DNA of 64,000 bases, from NCBI GenBank assembly GCA_032716605.1, contig CM064530.1:8007048-8071047 (forward strand), written 5' to 3'. Below the pieces are notes generated by a model. The model ran no database searches, was not told where the DNA came from, and saw only the letters and a list, made by a program, of their open reading frames with translations. This DNA comes from Paralithodes platypus. Lineage: Eukaryota; Arthropoda; Malacostraca; Decapoda; Lithodidae. Positions 1 through 9,741 of this stretch are shown here, piece after piece. How positions within the stretch are numbered: position 1 is the stretch's first letter; the number at the start of each line of letters is the position of its first letter. A program made the translations under genes and the position numbers.

Positions 1-346
1 TTGTGTTTTAATTCTGGCTAGCCTTAGACAATATAACACAGCTTAGGAAGGGCCTCTAGCATTTGGGTAAAATCTATCTACTTAAATATCTTGATTTCTA
101 AAGATCTCTGCTAAGGTTGATGAAAATCGTTTATTAATAGCCAGAATAAAACGAATTAATTAGCTAGTACCTTATGCCCACACAATCCAGCACATCCTGC
201 CACCCAAGGGCAGCCCTCTGTACGTGGGTCCCCAAACACCATCCATATATCTCATCTTACGTGGTTGAAATTCCTATATATATTAATTGGGTTCATAACA
301 TATTATATAACTAGGATATAACCTGATCCTATCCACCAACCCTTAA

Positions 347-723
347 GGGGGGTGACCTGCTTTTTGTTATTTCTCTCCTTTTCTCTCTTTCTCTGGCTTA
401 TATCCATTCGGCCCCATTCAGCCAACTATTTTAAGACGTTTATCCCCATCTAGGTGTCGATTTCTTCCTGGCGAGCGATAGCGAGTCAGCATTATAATTA
501 TGAAGAAATCCGGCTTCGCCGGAGAAATTTTTCCATAGAAAAATGTACAAATTTACCCTGCTGTCAAACAACAATAAAAAATATGCTGGCTCGCTACCGC
601 TCACCAGTAAACAATTGACACCTGGATGGGGATAAACGTCTTAAAACAGTAGGTTGAATGGGGCTAAATGGGTACAAGGCAGAGAAAGATAGAAAAGGAC
701 AGAACAAAAACAGGTCACCCCCC
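347..723. mobile_element. Palindromic TTAA MITE (Kolobok-like), array unit 1
   Basis: Starts GGGGGGTGACCTG, ends CAGGTCACCCCCC, flanked by TTAA at 343-346 and 724-727. Most of the element folds on itself around the GGCGAGCGATAGCGAG block and a GGCTTCGCCGG stem. Array paralogs at 11743 and 17870 lack it and read CAACCCTTA directly. Known: TTAA duplications with G-rich ends occur in Kolobok elements. Confidence 0.8.
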
Positions 724-875
724 TTAACTCCCCCACACAACCTCGCATGTTATTCCGCCCGAGAGCAGCCCTCTCTGAAAACAGCAACCCAATAAGCTCA
801 GCGAGTTCCCGAGTGTGTGTGTAGGTATTTGTGTGTTGGTTTGTATGTGCGTATGTGTGTGTGAGTTCTTTGGCG

Positions 876-883
876 TGACGTCA
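876..883. promoter_or_regulatory. CRE-like TGACGTCA plus GC box, array unit 1
   Basis: TGACGTCA followed by CTGAGGGGGCGGG. The palindromic octamer is the CREB/ATF consensus and GGGGCGGGG is an Sp/KLF-type box. Function here is inferred only from motif and conservation across units. Confidence 0.4.
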
Positions 884-1542
884 CTGAGGGGGCGGGATTA
901 ATGTGCCGCGGGGATGTTCAAAAACTCGTGGTAATACTTATCACTATCTCGTAACTTAATTAATGCCTGCCATCTATATAATAACTCATTTAGATACACA
1001 CAGGGAAGTATTGGACAACTCTTTGCTTTATATATATATACAATTTTGTTTAAAAGATTATATTTTGAGGCAGTTGGTACAACGAAGTACGTGATCAGCT
1101 TTTTGACTGGCTATAGCCGACGATTTTTACCAGGAAATTAATTTAACATTAACTAGAAATACTCGATTTATTCTATATCTGACATCATAGACGAATATTG
1201 TAGAGCATCCTTAACAACCTTGTCTACATCAATAAACCCACAAAATACAATTTAATCACATATGCAGAAAAAGAACTAACAATATTTCGATTTTTCCGTC
1301 ATGCCGATAAAGTTGCCAAGGTCTAATTCTCGTAATCAAAGAGAAATCCAAGTATATATAACATAATACATACGTTTGTGTATCCTAGCCTAGTCTAACT
1401 TACTCTAAACTATACTGGGTTTAATCTAATATAGCCAATAAATTATAGTAAAGACCATAGGGGAGATATTATACGATAACATGTATATACTAACTAACTA
1501 CTCACCCCTCCCTTGGCCCCCTCTCCCGTCACCCCATTCCCA

Positions 1543-1551
1543 TTCTCTAAA
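1543..1551. repeat. Target-site duplication, left copy (TTCTCTAAA)
   Basis: Nine bases immediately left of the MULE-like element, identical to the nine bases immediately right of it. Confidence 0.9.
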
Positions 1552-2220
1552 CGAAGTGGCTACGGGACACCACCAGTGGTGTCCCGTAGCCCAGCCACAC
1601 TGCGTAGGCTACGGGACACCACCACAAGTGTTTTCGTATTTATCGCCATATAATTCAGCCAATTAGACTGTTGAATCGAAATTCTTTGGATTATTATTTA
1701 TATTATCATTAAAAACGTTGGACTTTATTAAATTATAATCCTACATGTTGTATATACAGACCTATTCCACACTCAACTCCCTACGCCACACACACTCACA
1801 CATACCTATTTATACATCTAACTAGGCTTATATATAGCCGTTATATATGCGTGTATATTCTTCGTCTTACATATCCATCTTATAAGAACATATGGGAGTC
1901 TGCAGAAAGTTGATTGGCCAAAACAAGGCAGATCCCTCTCACACCCAACCCATCTCGTTCATACGTTTATCTAATTTTATTTTGAAACTCTCTATCGTGC
2001 TTGATCCCACAATGGTGCTAGGTATCCTATTCCACATGTCTATTGTCTACATATCTGTTACCATTATGATATAATGATCCAACAGAATTAAAGTCATTCA
2101 TACTTGCATAACGTGCTATAAGACGGCTTGACGACGTTCACAAGCACAAGTGCGTCAATGTGTGGATAGTTACATGTGTTTGTGTAAATGAATATGTTTG
2201 TGAGTGTAATGTAAAGTAAT
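1552..2220 (+). repeat. Left inverted arm of the MULE-like element
   Basis: Inverted copy of 9160-9909, roughly 95% alike by eye. It starts with about 77 bp containing one complete palindrome built on GGCTACGGGACACCACC and its complement. AT-rich sequence follows, then a minus-orientation CR1 3' fragment (about 1882-2070), then TG-rich sequence ending near GTAATGTAAAGTAAT. The CR1 piece sits in both arms, so it was part of the arm before the arms were duplicated or homogenised. Confidence 0.85.
1882..2070 (-). mobile_element. CR1 3'-end fragment in the left arm
   Basis: Reverse orientation: octamer tail (TTATAAGAACATATG), then the conserved AGATCCCTCTCACACCCAAC block, then part of the C-terminal coding block. 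About 95% alike to the mirror copy at 9305-9498. Confidence 0.8.
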
Positions 2221-3090
2221 GCAAATACAGTATATGTGCGTAAATAAATGTTTGTTTACGAATGTTATATGGATGTTCAAATGCATGTCTACATGAGTAT
2301 ATATGTGCGTGTGTAATGGCATGTACGTTTGGGTCATAATTTGGAAGGAACAAAATTATATATTTGTGAAAGAAATTGCAAAGTACACTGTAAAGTGATC
2401 AGCTCAGTAGCAGTAGGCTTTCAAGAATAAACTGAATAGCTTAATGAATTAATTGGGTGTGAGCTGGATCTGCCTTGCGTAGGCCTGTTGGGGGGGGGGG
2501 GGGGGGGCGCAGTGCAAGCTTGTATGCACGAGTAGGAATGTGCATGTACGAGCATAAAGCCTGTACGTTTGTGAGTGGAAATATGTATTTGTATAATTGA
2601 TGTACAAAATTAATAATGAATGTACAATATGTTTGTGTGTGTGTGAGTATGTGTGTATGTGTGTGTGTGTGATAGAGAGAGTGAGAGGGTCATTCACATA
2701 ACTTGTCTTTGTGAATGTGTGTTTGTGTTTGTGATTAGGAATGCGAATATGTATTTGTGCGTGTGGTTCTGAAAGAACATTAGAGTGTGGGTGCGATTGT
2801 GGGAGGGAATATCAATGTGTGTGCGTGTGTATTCTGATTGGAAATGTGAAGGCGAGTGTGTAATTGTGAATGTATGTTCGAATATATGTGCGTTGTCGAG
2901 TGGTAATCTAAAAGTGTGTGTGTGTAGATATATGAATATAAATCACCGAACTTGTTCGTCAAGGTGAATACACGCAATGCGAGTTAATGACATTGTGGGT
3001 AGGAATACGAATATGTGTTCCTGAATGATTTTGTGCGTGAAAATGTGAATGTGCATGAGTTTGTGTGTGTTTATATAGTGAATCAACATA
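2140..3090. repeat. TG-rich low-complexity block with an 18-G run
   Basis: Irregular TGTGTGAATGTG-type sequence with TG tracts around 2635-2672 and a G run at 2490-2507. The block before the G run (2449-2490) is a scrap of CR1 3' end. Near 2950-2990 it shares about 45 bp with the reverse complement of 34450-34495 (GTTCGTCAAGG, ACGCAATGCGAG). Long open frames here are compositional. Confidence 0.75.
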
Positions 3091-3371
3091 GAAGATAATA
3101 GGTAAAATTTCTCAATTGATGATGCATAATTGTTGTCTGGTGATTATTGGCATCCAAATGTGATGTTTGGTTAATTTAGGATAGGGATGGTAATTGGTAA
3201 ATCTATAGCATTATAAAACATTTATATTGCTACCATGTGAGTGCGGGCGAAGAAGGTTGCGAGAAAAAAAAACGCTGACCAATCTCTGGATACCAGCGTA
3301 CCTGGACCCTTTACCTTAAGATCTCAAGCTAATCCAGGTAATCCAGGAAATTAACACCTACTTGTAAATTG

Positions 3372-3374
<3 letters not shown>

Positions 3375-3434
<60 letters not shown>
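3375..3434. repeat. (CT)15(GA)15 perfect palindrome
   Basis: Thirty bases of CT are followed directly by thirty of GA, so the 60 bases are self-complementary. It sits at the 5' break of the CR1 fragment starting at 3436. Confidence 0.95.
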
Positions 3435-3435
<1 letters not shown>

Positions 3436-3436
<1 letters not shown>

Positions 3437-4360
3437 ACCTTGATGTAGGAATAACTAGCAAAATCAGTAAATTTACAGATGACACTAAAATGGAAACACT
3501 CCAAATAGATTTAGACATATTACACAAATGGGTAGTAAACTGGCAGATGAAGTTCAATGTAAGTAAATGCAGTGTAGTAAAATTGAGTAAATCGATAGGA
3601 AACGCAGTATACAATTTCGATAACGTGGATATAACTAACTCAAATAATGAACAAGACTTGAGAATCATCGTCAACTGTGATTTGAAACCACGAAATCAAT
3701 GCATCAGTGTTCGAAATAAGGCAAATAGAGTTCTGGGATGTATATCTAGAAGTGTGAGTAACAGAACAGCAGACGTAATAAGTAGTAATCTTGAACTTTT
3801 ATCTAGCGCTAGTGAGGCTACACATGGATTATGCTGTTCAAAATTGGAGTCCCTATTAGAGAATGAACATAGATTCCTTGGAGAGAGTACAACTGAGAAT
3901 GACAATAATAATCTGTAATATTAGAAATCTTCCATATGAAGACAGGACAGGTTGAAGAAGCTAGGCTTACATTCGTTAGAAAGACGCAGAGTTAGATATG
4001 ATATGATACGATATGATAGATATGATAGAGGTGTTCAAGTGGGTAAGTGAGATAGGCTAAATACAGGGGATTTGAAAGATGTACTGAAGCTCAGCGATAG
4101 CGAGAAAACTCAAACAAATGGTTTCAAATGAGATACATTTCGTTTCAAAAAATATAGGCAAATACTGGTTTGGTTAAGAGTTGTATATACCTGTGGAACA
4201 GGACAGGCTACCTAGCGCCATAGTGCGATCAAGAACGATAGAGAGCTTCAAAATACAATTAGATAGACATATGGACAAGAGGGGTTGGGCGTAAGAGGGA
4301 TCTGCCTTGTGTGGGCCAATCGGCTTTATGCGGGCTCCCATTTTCTTATTTTTTCTTCTT
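3436..4360 (+). mobile_element. CR1-type LINE, 5'-truncated 3' half
   Basis: The translation enters at KFTDDTKME, a degenerate F/YADD catalytic box. It continues through DLDILHKWVVNWQMKFNVSK and DLKPRNQCISVRNKANRVLG, the palm-to-thumb pattern of CR1 reverse transcriptases. After about 3905 the frame is broken, but remnants of later blocks remain (SERRRVRYD-like, GKYWFGNRVVD-like, RTIESFKIQLDRHMD). The 3' end reads GGATCTGCCTTGTGTGGGCC to CCCATTTTCTTA. Dead copy. Confidence 0.8.
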
Positions 4361-4586
4361 TTCTGCGTATGAAGGAGACAAAAGGCAGGTTACTAAACTA
4401 TAATACCATATATATACATATATCTCTTATTGATACCTTTCATCCACTTAAAACACCTCTATCACCTTTCATCCACTTAAAACACCTATCATTATTTCCT
4501 CTACATAATCGTCTTTCTAGCAATATGATAGCAATATTAACTAATAAGTCAGTCAGTCACAACTAATATTAATTATAATATTTATA

Positions 4587-4606
4587 ACACACACACAAAC
4601 ACACAC

Positions 4607-4670
<64 letters not shown>

Positions 4671-4690
4671 GTGTGTGTGTGTGTGTATGT
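4587..4690. repeat. (AC)n(TA)n(GT)n self-complementary microsatellite
   Basis: AC tract, about 60 bp of TA, then GT tract, so the whole block can fold on itself. Confidence 0.95.
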
Positions 4691-4842
4691 ATTAGAATAT
4701 ACAATGGGTGAAGCATTAGAATAAAAATAGATTATTGGTGAGTGGGAGGAGTATAATCTGTGATTAGAGGACCAGGTGGATCCTCTAATCACATTTAATT
4801 GGTACCATTGACTGCCTTTTTCCTTTAATTACAATTTATACT

Positions 4843-4941
4843 CCTCCCATTCCCCACTACCTCTTTTCCATAGTTGATACAATTTCTATATTTAACTGAA
4901 TATTTAATAGTGGATGCTAACGTGCTATTAAAAATATGTAC

Positions 4942-5023
<82 letters not shown>

Positions 5024-5085
5024 CAGTAATTAAAAGTAGTTACTAAACTATAACTGTAATGATATTGAAGTTGGACATTATTGAA
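4843..5085. repeat. Duplicated AT-rich segment, copy 1
   Basis: Direct-repeat partner of 6160-6383. It contains the long TA tract at 4949-5018 and ends near TTGGACATTAT. Confidence 0.7.
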
Positions 5086-5149
5086 TTTATATATGTACTA
5101 TGGCACATGTTGCTTAGAAGAGGAGTACAAAGGAGTACAAAGGAGGTGA

Positions 5150-5167
5150 GAGAGAGAGAGAGAGAGA

Positions 5168-5212
<45 letters not shown>
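5150..5212. repeat. GA microsatellite
   Basis: Almost pure GA, with one GTGA interruption. Confidence 0.95.
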
Positions 5213-5213
<1 letters not shown>

Positions 5214-5214
5214 A

Positions 5215-5300
5215 TAACATAAGAACAACCTAAGATAATGGGAGTCAGCAGAAAGCCAATTGGCCCACACAAGGCAGATCCCTCTCACACCCAACCCTTC
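5215..5300 (-). mobile_element. CR1 3'-end fragment
   Basis: Only the last 85 bp remain, starting at the ATAAGAACA tail and ending after CACACCCAACCC. It abuts the GA microsatellite 5150-5212. Confidence 0.75.
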
Positions 5301-5474
5301 TTGGTTAGAGCAATGCCCATATTCACCTTATTTACTAATACTATTTCAAACTATCTTGGTCCATCATCCAGCACTTGATGTAGGTCCTAGAACAAACTAT
5401 TACCATATGAATCCATATACTTAGTCTAAACAAATCCTCTATGGTGTTATCCTAATACCCTATTTAGTATTTAT

Positions 5475-5702
5475 AATGGTGGTTGGGTGTGAGTGGGATC
5501 TGCCGGTTGTTGTCCAGTCGGCGCTCTGCAGACCCCCGTTTTCCCATGTTGACCTCTGATCGTTTTGGTGAGGTCAGTCCTCATGGTGTTAGTGAGTTGG
5601 GCCTATTATTAGGCCCTATAATTAGTGTTGGGTGTGAGAGGGATCTGCCTTATTTGAGCCGATCGGCCTTCTGAAGACTCCCATGTTCTTATGTTCTTAT
5701 AT
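5475..5702 (+). mobile_element. CR1 3' end with duplicated terminal module
   Basis: Two GGGTTGGGTGTGAG..GGATCTGCC modules are separated by about 90 bp containing CGTTTTGGTGAGGTC. The tail is TTCTTATGTTCTTATATG. The same duplicated layout recurs at 5936-6157, so it marks a subfamily. Confidence 0.75.
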
Positions 5703-5744
5703 GTAAGTCCTAGGACCTTCCACATGATAGAAATCTTCCTTACG

Positions 5745-6157
5745 TACTAAAGTTCAGTGATAGCGAAAGAACTCGAACAAATGCTTTCAAATTAGATATT
5801 TTTCGTTTCAGAAAAGATATAGGCAAATATTGGTTTGGTAACAGAGTTGTAGATAGGTGGAATAAGCTACCAAGTGCTATAGTGGAATCAAGAACGATAG
5901 AAAGCATTAAGAACAAAATAGATTGGCATATGGACGAGATGGGTTGGGTGTGAGGGGGATCTGCCGGGTGTGGGCCAATCGGCGCTCAACAGACCCTCAT
6001 TGTCTGTCCTCTGACCGTTTTGGTGAGGTCGGTCCTCATGGTATTAGTGAGCTGAGCTAATAATTTGGCGTCGTAATTAGGGTTGGGTGTGAGAGGGAAC
6101 TGTCTTGTGTGGGCCAATCGGCTTTCTGCAGACTCCCATTTTCTTATGTTCTTATAC
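5745..6157 (+). mobile_element. CR1 3' fragment with duplicated terminal module
   Basis: Starts in the C-terminal coding block (a GKYWFGNRVVDRWNKLPSA-like reading between 5790 and 5900), runs through the stop region, and ends with the same double terminal module as 5475-5702. Confidence 0.75.
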
Positions 6158-6159
6158 TC

Positions 6160-6260
6160 CCATTCTCCACTACCTCGTTTCCTTAGTTGATGCAATTTCT
6201 ATATTTAACTGAATATTTAATAGTGGATGCTAACGTGCTTTTAAGAATATGTAGGCCTAC

Positions 6261-6304
<44 letters not shown>

Positions 6305-6383
6305 CTTTTGGGGAGAGGAGGTAGTAATAATTAATAGTAGTTGCTAAACTATAACTGTGTAAGGATATTGGAATTGGACATTA
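6160..6383. repeat. Duplicated AT-rich segment, copy 2
   Basis: Shares TTTCTATATTTAACTGAATA, a TA microsatellite and ACTAAACTATAACTGT-like sequence, in the same order, with 4843-5085. The two direct copies flank CR1 fragments. This copy abuts the SWIM/PHD exon and would be intronic. Confidence 0.7.
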
Positions 6384-6389
6384 TCTCAG
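6380..6389 (+). other. Candidate splice acceptor before the SWIM half-motif
   Basis: ATTATCTCAG precedes CACCTGCCCTGC. Similarity between the upstream repeat (6160-6383) and its sister at 4843-5085 ends just before this AG, so coding-type sequence begins where the repeat ends. Confidence 0.5.
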
Positions 6390-7832
6390 CACCTGCCCTG
6401 CAAGCATTTATTAAAATTAAGAGAGCAACTCAGTTTAGACTTGTACTGTCCCGAGACCATTGACAAACGATGGTCCAAGACCAATTACAGAAATGTTCAC
6501 AGGGTCTTTCAGGAATTCCCAGGTTTAGGAAGAATTGGAGTAAGAGACTGCCGAAGGGAAGAAAAAGCACGGATTCTCTCACAAAAGGAGAAGTTTAAAA
6601 GAGCATCTGTGATGTCTCAAAAAATGTCATCTATGATTGCGGAATGTGGCATGAAAGATTATAAGAGTAGAATGGCAATTCTACATGACTTAGTTAGATT
6701 GTGGGAAGCTGGACGTAATGCTCTTGTTATAGAATTGTTAGAAAATGAAGACAATCAGACAATACATCAAGAAGACATTGATGATCCTGGACTAGCTAGC
6801 AACACTGAATCTTTTGGCCAAGATTTTCATAATGGATCAGATGATATGTATGCAAATCTTGATCAGGAAAGTGTGCATCAATATATTGATCAAGATGCTC
6901 AAAATGAGGATCATGATCAATCTAATGATGCCAATCTTGATCAACAGAGTGAAGTAGAATATCAGATGGGAACTCATGGCCAACATTTTATTCCTGATCA
7001 AGATTCTAGGAATGATCATTATGGTCAAAATATTCCTTCTGATCAAGTTGCTCAGAATGAAACTTGTGGTCAAGATGCTCATTCTGAACAGTATGCTCAG
7101 AATGAACATTTATACCAAAATGTTCATTCAGAGTATGATGATCGGAATAACAATCTTGGCCAAAGTTCTCATTCTGCTGATTATACTCAAATTGAAAACC
7201 ATGGCCAAAATCTTCATTATGATGTCAATCACTTCATACAAGATGAAAATAGCAACTCAACTGAAGTAGTTTTGCCGAGAGGGGTAGCAGAAAACAGTAG
7301 TATACCATTAAACTTACAGTCATGCAAATTGCCACCTAAAGTTAATGTTAAAGGAAGACCAAGGGGTACAAAGAAGACAGCCATTGGATTGGAAAATAAA
7401 AGAAGATCTCACAAAAGAAGACCTACTGCTTTTCCTAAAAAGACAGCACATGAAAAACACTTGCAAATGCTGCAGTGGTTTGTAGACTCAGAAACTGCAA
7501 ACAATGCTGTGAGCCATGGCTCAATAATTGGTGAAGATTCTGTTGAGATTCTTCCTGACAACCTATCTTGTGCTTGCTTACATGAAAATGTTGACATAGA
7601 AAAAGTTCAAAGGTTTTTTGATGGTGATGCCTGGCTGGTGGTGATTCAGACATTTACAGTCAAGAAAAATAACTCCAATTTGACGTGCACAACATGCCAG
7701 CTAGTCATCCATGAAAGGGAGGTAAAGGTTACATGTGACTCATGTTTGTTGCCAAAACACATGACTTGCGAAGGGCTAAGAAGGAAACCCAGTAGCAAAA
7801 ATTGGTTTTGTCATAACTGTAAAGATATATAA
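6390..7832 (+). CDS. C-terminal exon of a SWIM/PHD zinc-finger protein (MULE-related), partial
   Basis: The frame is open from 6363 to the stop at 7830-7832. I start it at 6390, after the acceptor-like TTATCTCAG; there is no ATG near the front, so this looks like a 3' exon. Its first residues, HLPCKHLLKLREQ, match the second half (CxH, codons 6399-6407) of a SWIM finger CxCxnCxH, and the first half should lie in an upstream exon. Numbering from the in-frame TTG at 6441: residues 180-269 are six 15-residue repeats (consensus near GQNxHSDQxAQNExx); 304-309 (KGRPRG) are AT-hook-like; 319-328 are basic. Residues 416-460 form a PHD-type C4HC3 finger (C416, C419, C432, C435, H440, C443, C457, C460). 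SWIM fingers occur in MULE transposases and ZSWIM proteins. It lies inside the 1552-9909 transposon. No DDE core is visible upstream, so it is either the remnant transposase C-terminus or a captured host exon. Nothing in the exon is broken. Confidence 0.75.
   Translation, partial: HLPCKHLLKLREQLSLDLYCPETIDKRWSKTNYRNVHRVFQEFPGLGRIGVRDCRREEKARILSQKEKFKRASVMSQKMSSMIAECGMKDYKSRMAILHDLVRLWEAGRNALVIELLENEDNQTIHQEDIDDPGLASNTESFGQDFHNGSDDMYANLDQESVHQYIDQDAQNEDHDQSNDANLDQQSEVEYQMGTHGQHFIPDQDSRNDHYGQNIPSDQVAQNETCGQDAHSEQYAQNEHLYQNVHSEYDDRNNNLGQSSHSADYTQIENHGQNLHYDVNHFIQDENSNSTEVVLPRGVAENSSIPLNLQSCKLPPKVNVKGRPRGTKKTAIGLENKRRSHKRRPTAFPKKTAHEKHLQMLQWFVDSETANNAVSHGSIIGEDSVEILPDNLSCACLHENVDIEKVQRFFDGDAWLVVIQTFTVKKNNSNLTCTTCQLVIHEREVKVTCDSCLLPKHMTCEGLRRKPSSKNWFCHNCKDI
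6978..7247 (+). repeat. In-frame 45-bp tandem repeats (6 units)
   Basis: Six consecutive 15-residue units rich in Q, N, H and D, beginning GQHFIPDQDSRNDHY, GQNIPSDQVAQNETC, GQDAHSEQYAQNEHL and diverging after that. The period is a multiple of three, which is why other frames and the opposite strand also stay open here; those are shadows. Confidence 0.85.
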
Positions 7833-8230
7833 GACAATGCTAGTGCTATGAAAAGAGATGGAAAACTAAACTACAGTTTTTAATATGTATTACTATTTTT
7901 AATTATTATTATTAATATTATTATGTTATTATTATGGCCATGATTATTACCCCCACCCCTCACATGCACACCCATCCACACACTCCCCTCTAACCGTCTG
8001 ATGTGTCCTATATAACCAATTTCCCTTTCAATGAGCTGTTTATAAAGCACGCTATATGTCAAACTGTTGTTTCTCTACAATCAATTTGTTTTACATTTGT
8101 GGGTTACTTTTCCACACTCCCTAGTTACGTATGTACAGGTTAATTCTGATATTAGTTGCTAGGATTTCATATTCGAATTAGTCATTCCAATTTTTACTAC
8201 TAAGGAATTTTGTATATTTTTGTTTGTTTA
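7833..8230. other. 3' flank of the SWIM/PHD exon, no gene seen
   Basis: AT-rich, with an ATT microsatellite near 7900-7935. No AATAAA lies within 100 bp of the stop. Nothing else recognised. Confidence 0.5.
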
Positions 8231-9140
8231 CATAAGAACATAAGGTAACGGGAGTCTGCAGAGAGCCAATTGGCCCACACACGGCAGATCCCTTTCACAA
8301 TCTACCCATCTCGTCCATATGCCTATCTAATTTGATCTTGAAACTCTATAGTTTTTTATCCCACTATAGCACTCGATAGCCTATTCCACTTATGTACAAC
8401 ATATGCTACCAAACCAATGTTTGTCTATATCTCCTCTGAAACAAAATTTATCTAATTTGAAACCATTTGTTCGAGTAATTTTGCTATCACTGAGCTTCAG
8501 TACACCTTTCATGTCCCCTTTATTAATCCCACTAACCCAATTGAGTACCTATGATATCCCCTCTAACTCTGAGTCCGTCTAACGAAATTTATGCTTTAAC
8601 GGGTTGGTTGTGAAAGGGATCTGCCGCATATGGGCCAATTGGCTCTCTACATACTTCCGTTTTCTTATGTTCTTATGCTATGTTATTTTGGAAAATGTCT
8701 AATATTATGGATAATTTTTGTCATTTTTAATTGTACTCTCTCCAACGAATCTTTGTCCATTCAGAATGGGTACACCAAAATTGAACAGCATAATCCATAT
8801 GAGGCCTTACTAACGCTGGATAAAAAAATAATAATAAGATTACAGCTGCTGTTCTATTACTCACACTTCTAAATATAAATCTGAGAGCTTTATTTGCCTT
8901 ATTTCGGACACTGATGCATTGATTTCTTAATTTCAAATTCACAGTTGACGATAACTCCCATTTTGTTTAATTATCTGAGTTTCTTATATCGATGTTATCT
9001 AATTTATATGCTGTATTTTCTATCGATTTCCCAAATTTGACTACACTGCATTTATGTACGTTAAACTTCATCTGCCAATTTACTGCTCATTTGTGTACTG
9101 TATTTACATATTTTTGGAGAGCCTGAATATCATGAGCAGA
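8231..9140 (-). mobile_element. CR1 LINE fragment, split by another CR1 end
   Basis: The minus strand runs from the palm/thumb block (DLKPRN-like peptide near 8930) through RPHMDYAVQFW near 8790 to the 3' tail at 8231. It is interrupted at 8598-8677 by a plus-oriented CR1 3' end. It reaches further 5' than the copy at 3436. Confidence 0.75.
8598..8677 (+). mobile_element. Short CR1 3' end inserted in another CR1
   Basis: GGGTTGGTTGTGAAAGGGAT to TTTTCTTATGTTCTTATG, lying in plus orientation inside the minus-oriented copy 8231-9140. This is a clear insertion order. Confidence 0.7.
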
Positions 9141-9304
9141 ATTTACTTTACATTACTTTACTTTTACTTTACATTACACTCACAAACATATTCATTTACA
9201 CAAACACATGTAACTATCCACACATTGACGCACTTGTGCTTGTGAACGTCGTCAAGCTGTCTTACAGCACGTTATGCAAGTATGAATGACTACTTCTGTT
9301 TGAT

Positions 9305-9498
9305 CATTATACCATAATGGTAACAGATATGTAGATAATAGACATGTGGAATAGGCTACCTAGCGCCATTGTGGGGATCAAGAACGACAGAGTTTCAAAA
9401 TAAAATTAGATAAACGTATAAACGAGATGGGTTGGGTGTGAGAGGGATCTGCCTTGTTTTGGCCAATCGACTGTCTGCAGACTCCCATATGTTCTTAT
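9305..9498 (+). mobile_element. CR1 3'-end fragment in the right arm
   Basis: Mirror image of 1882-2070; includes RTIESFK-like coding remnants and the GGGTTGGGTGTGAGAGGGAT block. Confidence 0.8.
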
Positions 9499-9741
9499 AA
9501 GATGGATATGTAAGACGAAGAATATACACACATATATAACGGCTATATAAGCCTAGTTAGATGTATAAATAGGTATGTGTGAGTGTGTGTGGCGTAGGGA
9601 GTTGAGTGTGGAATAGGTCTGTATATACAACATGTAGGATTATAATTTAATAAAGTCCAACGTTTTTAATGATAATATAAATAATAATCCCACAGTCTAA
9701 TTGGCTGAATTATATGGCGATAAATACGAAAACACTTGTGG

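Noticed and set aside
6837..7269. Minus-strand 90-codon and plus-strand 97-codon frames
   Set aside because: Shadows of the 45-bp in-frame repeat in the SWIM/PHD exon.
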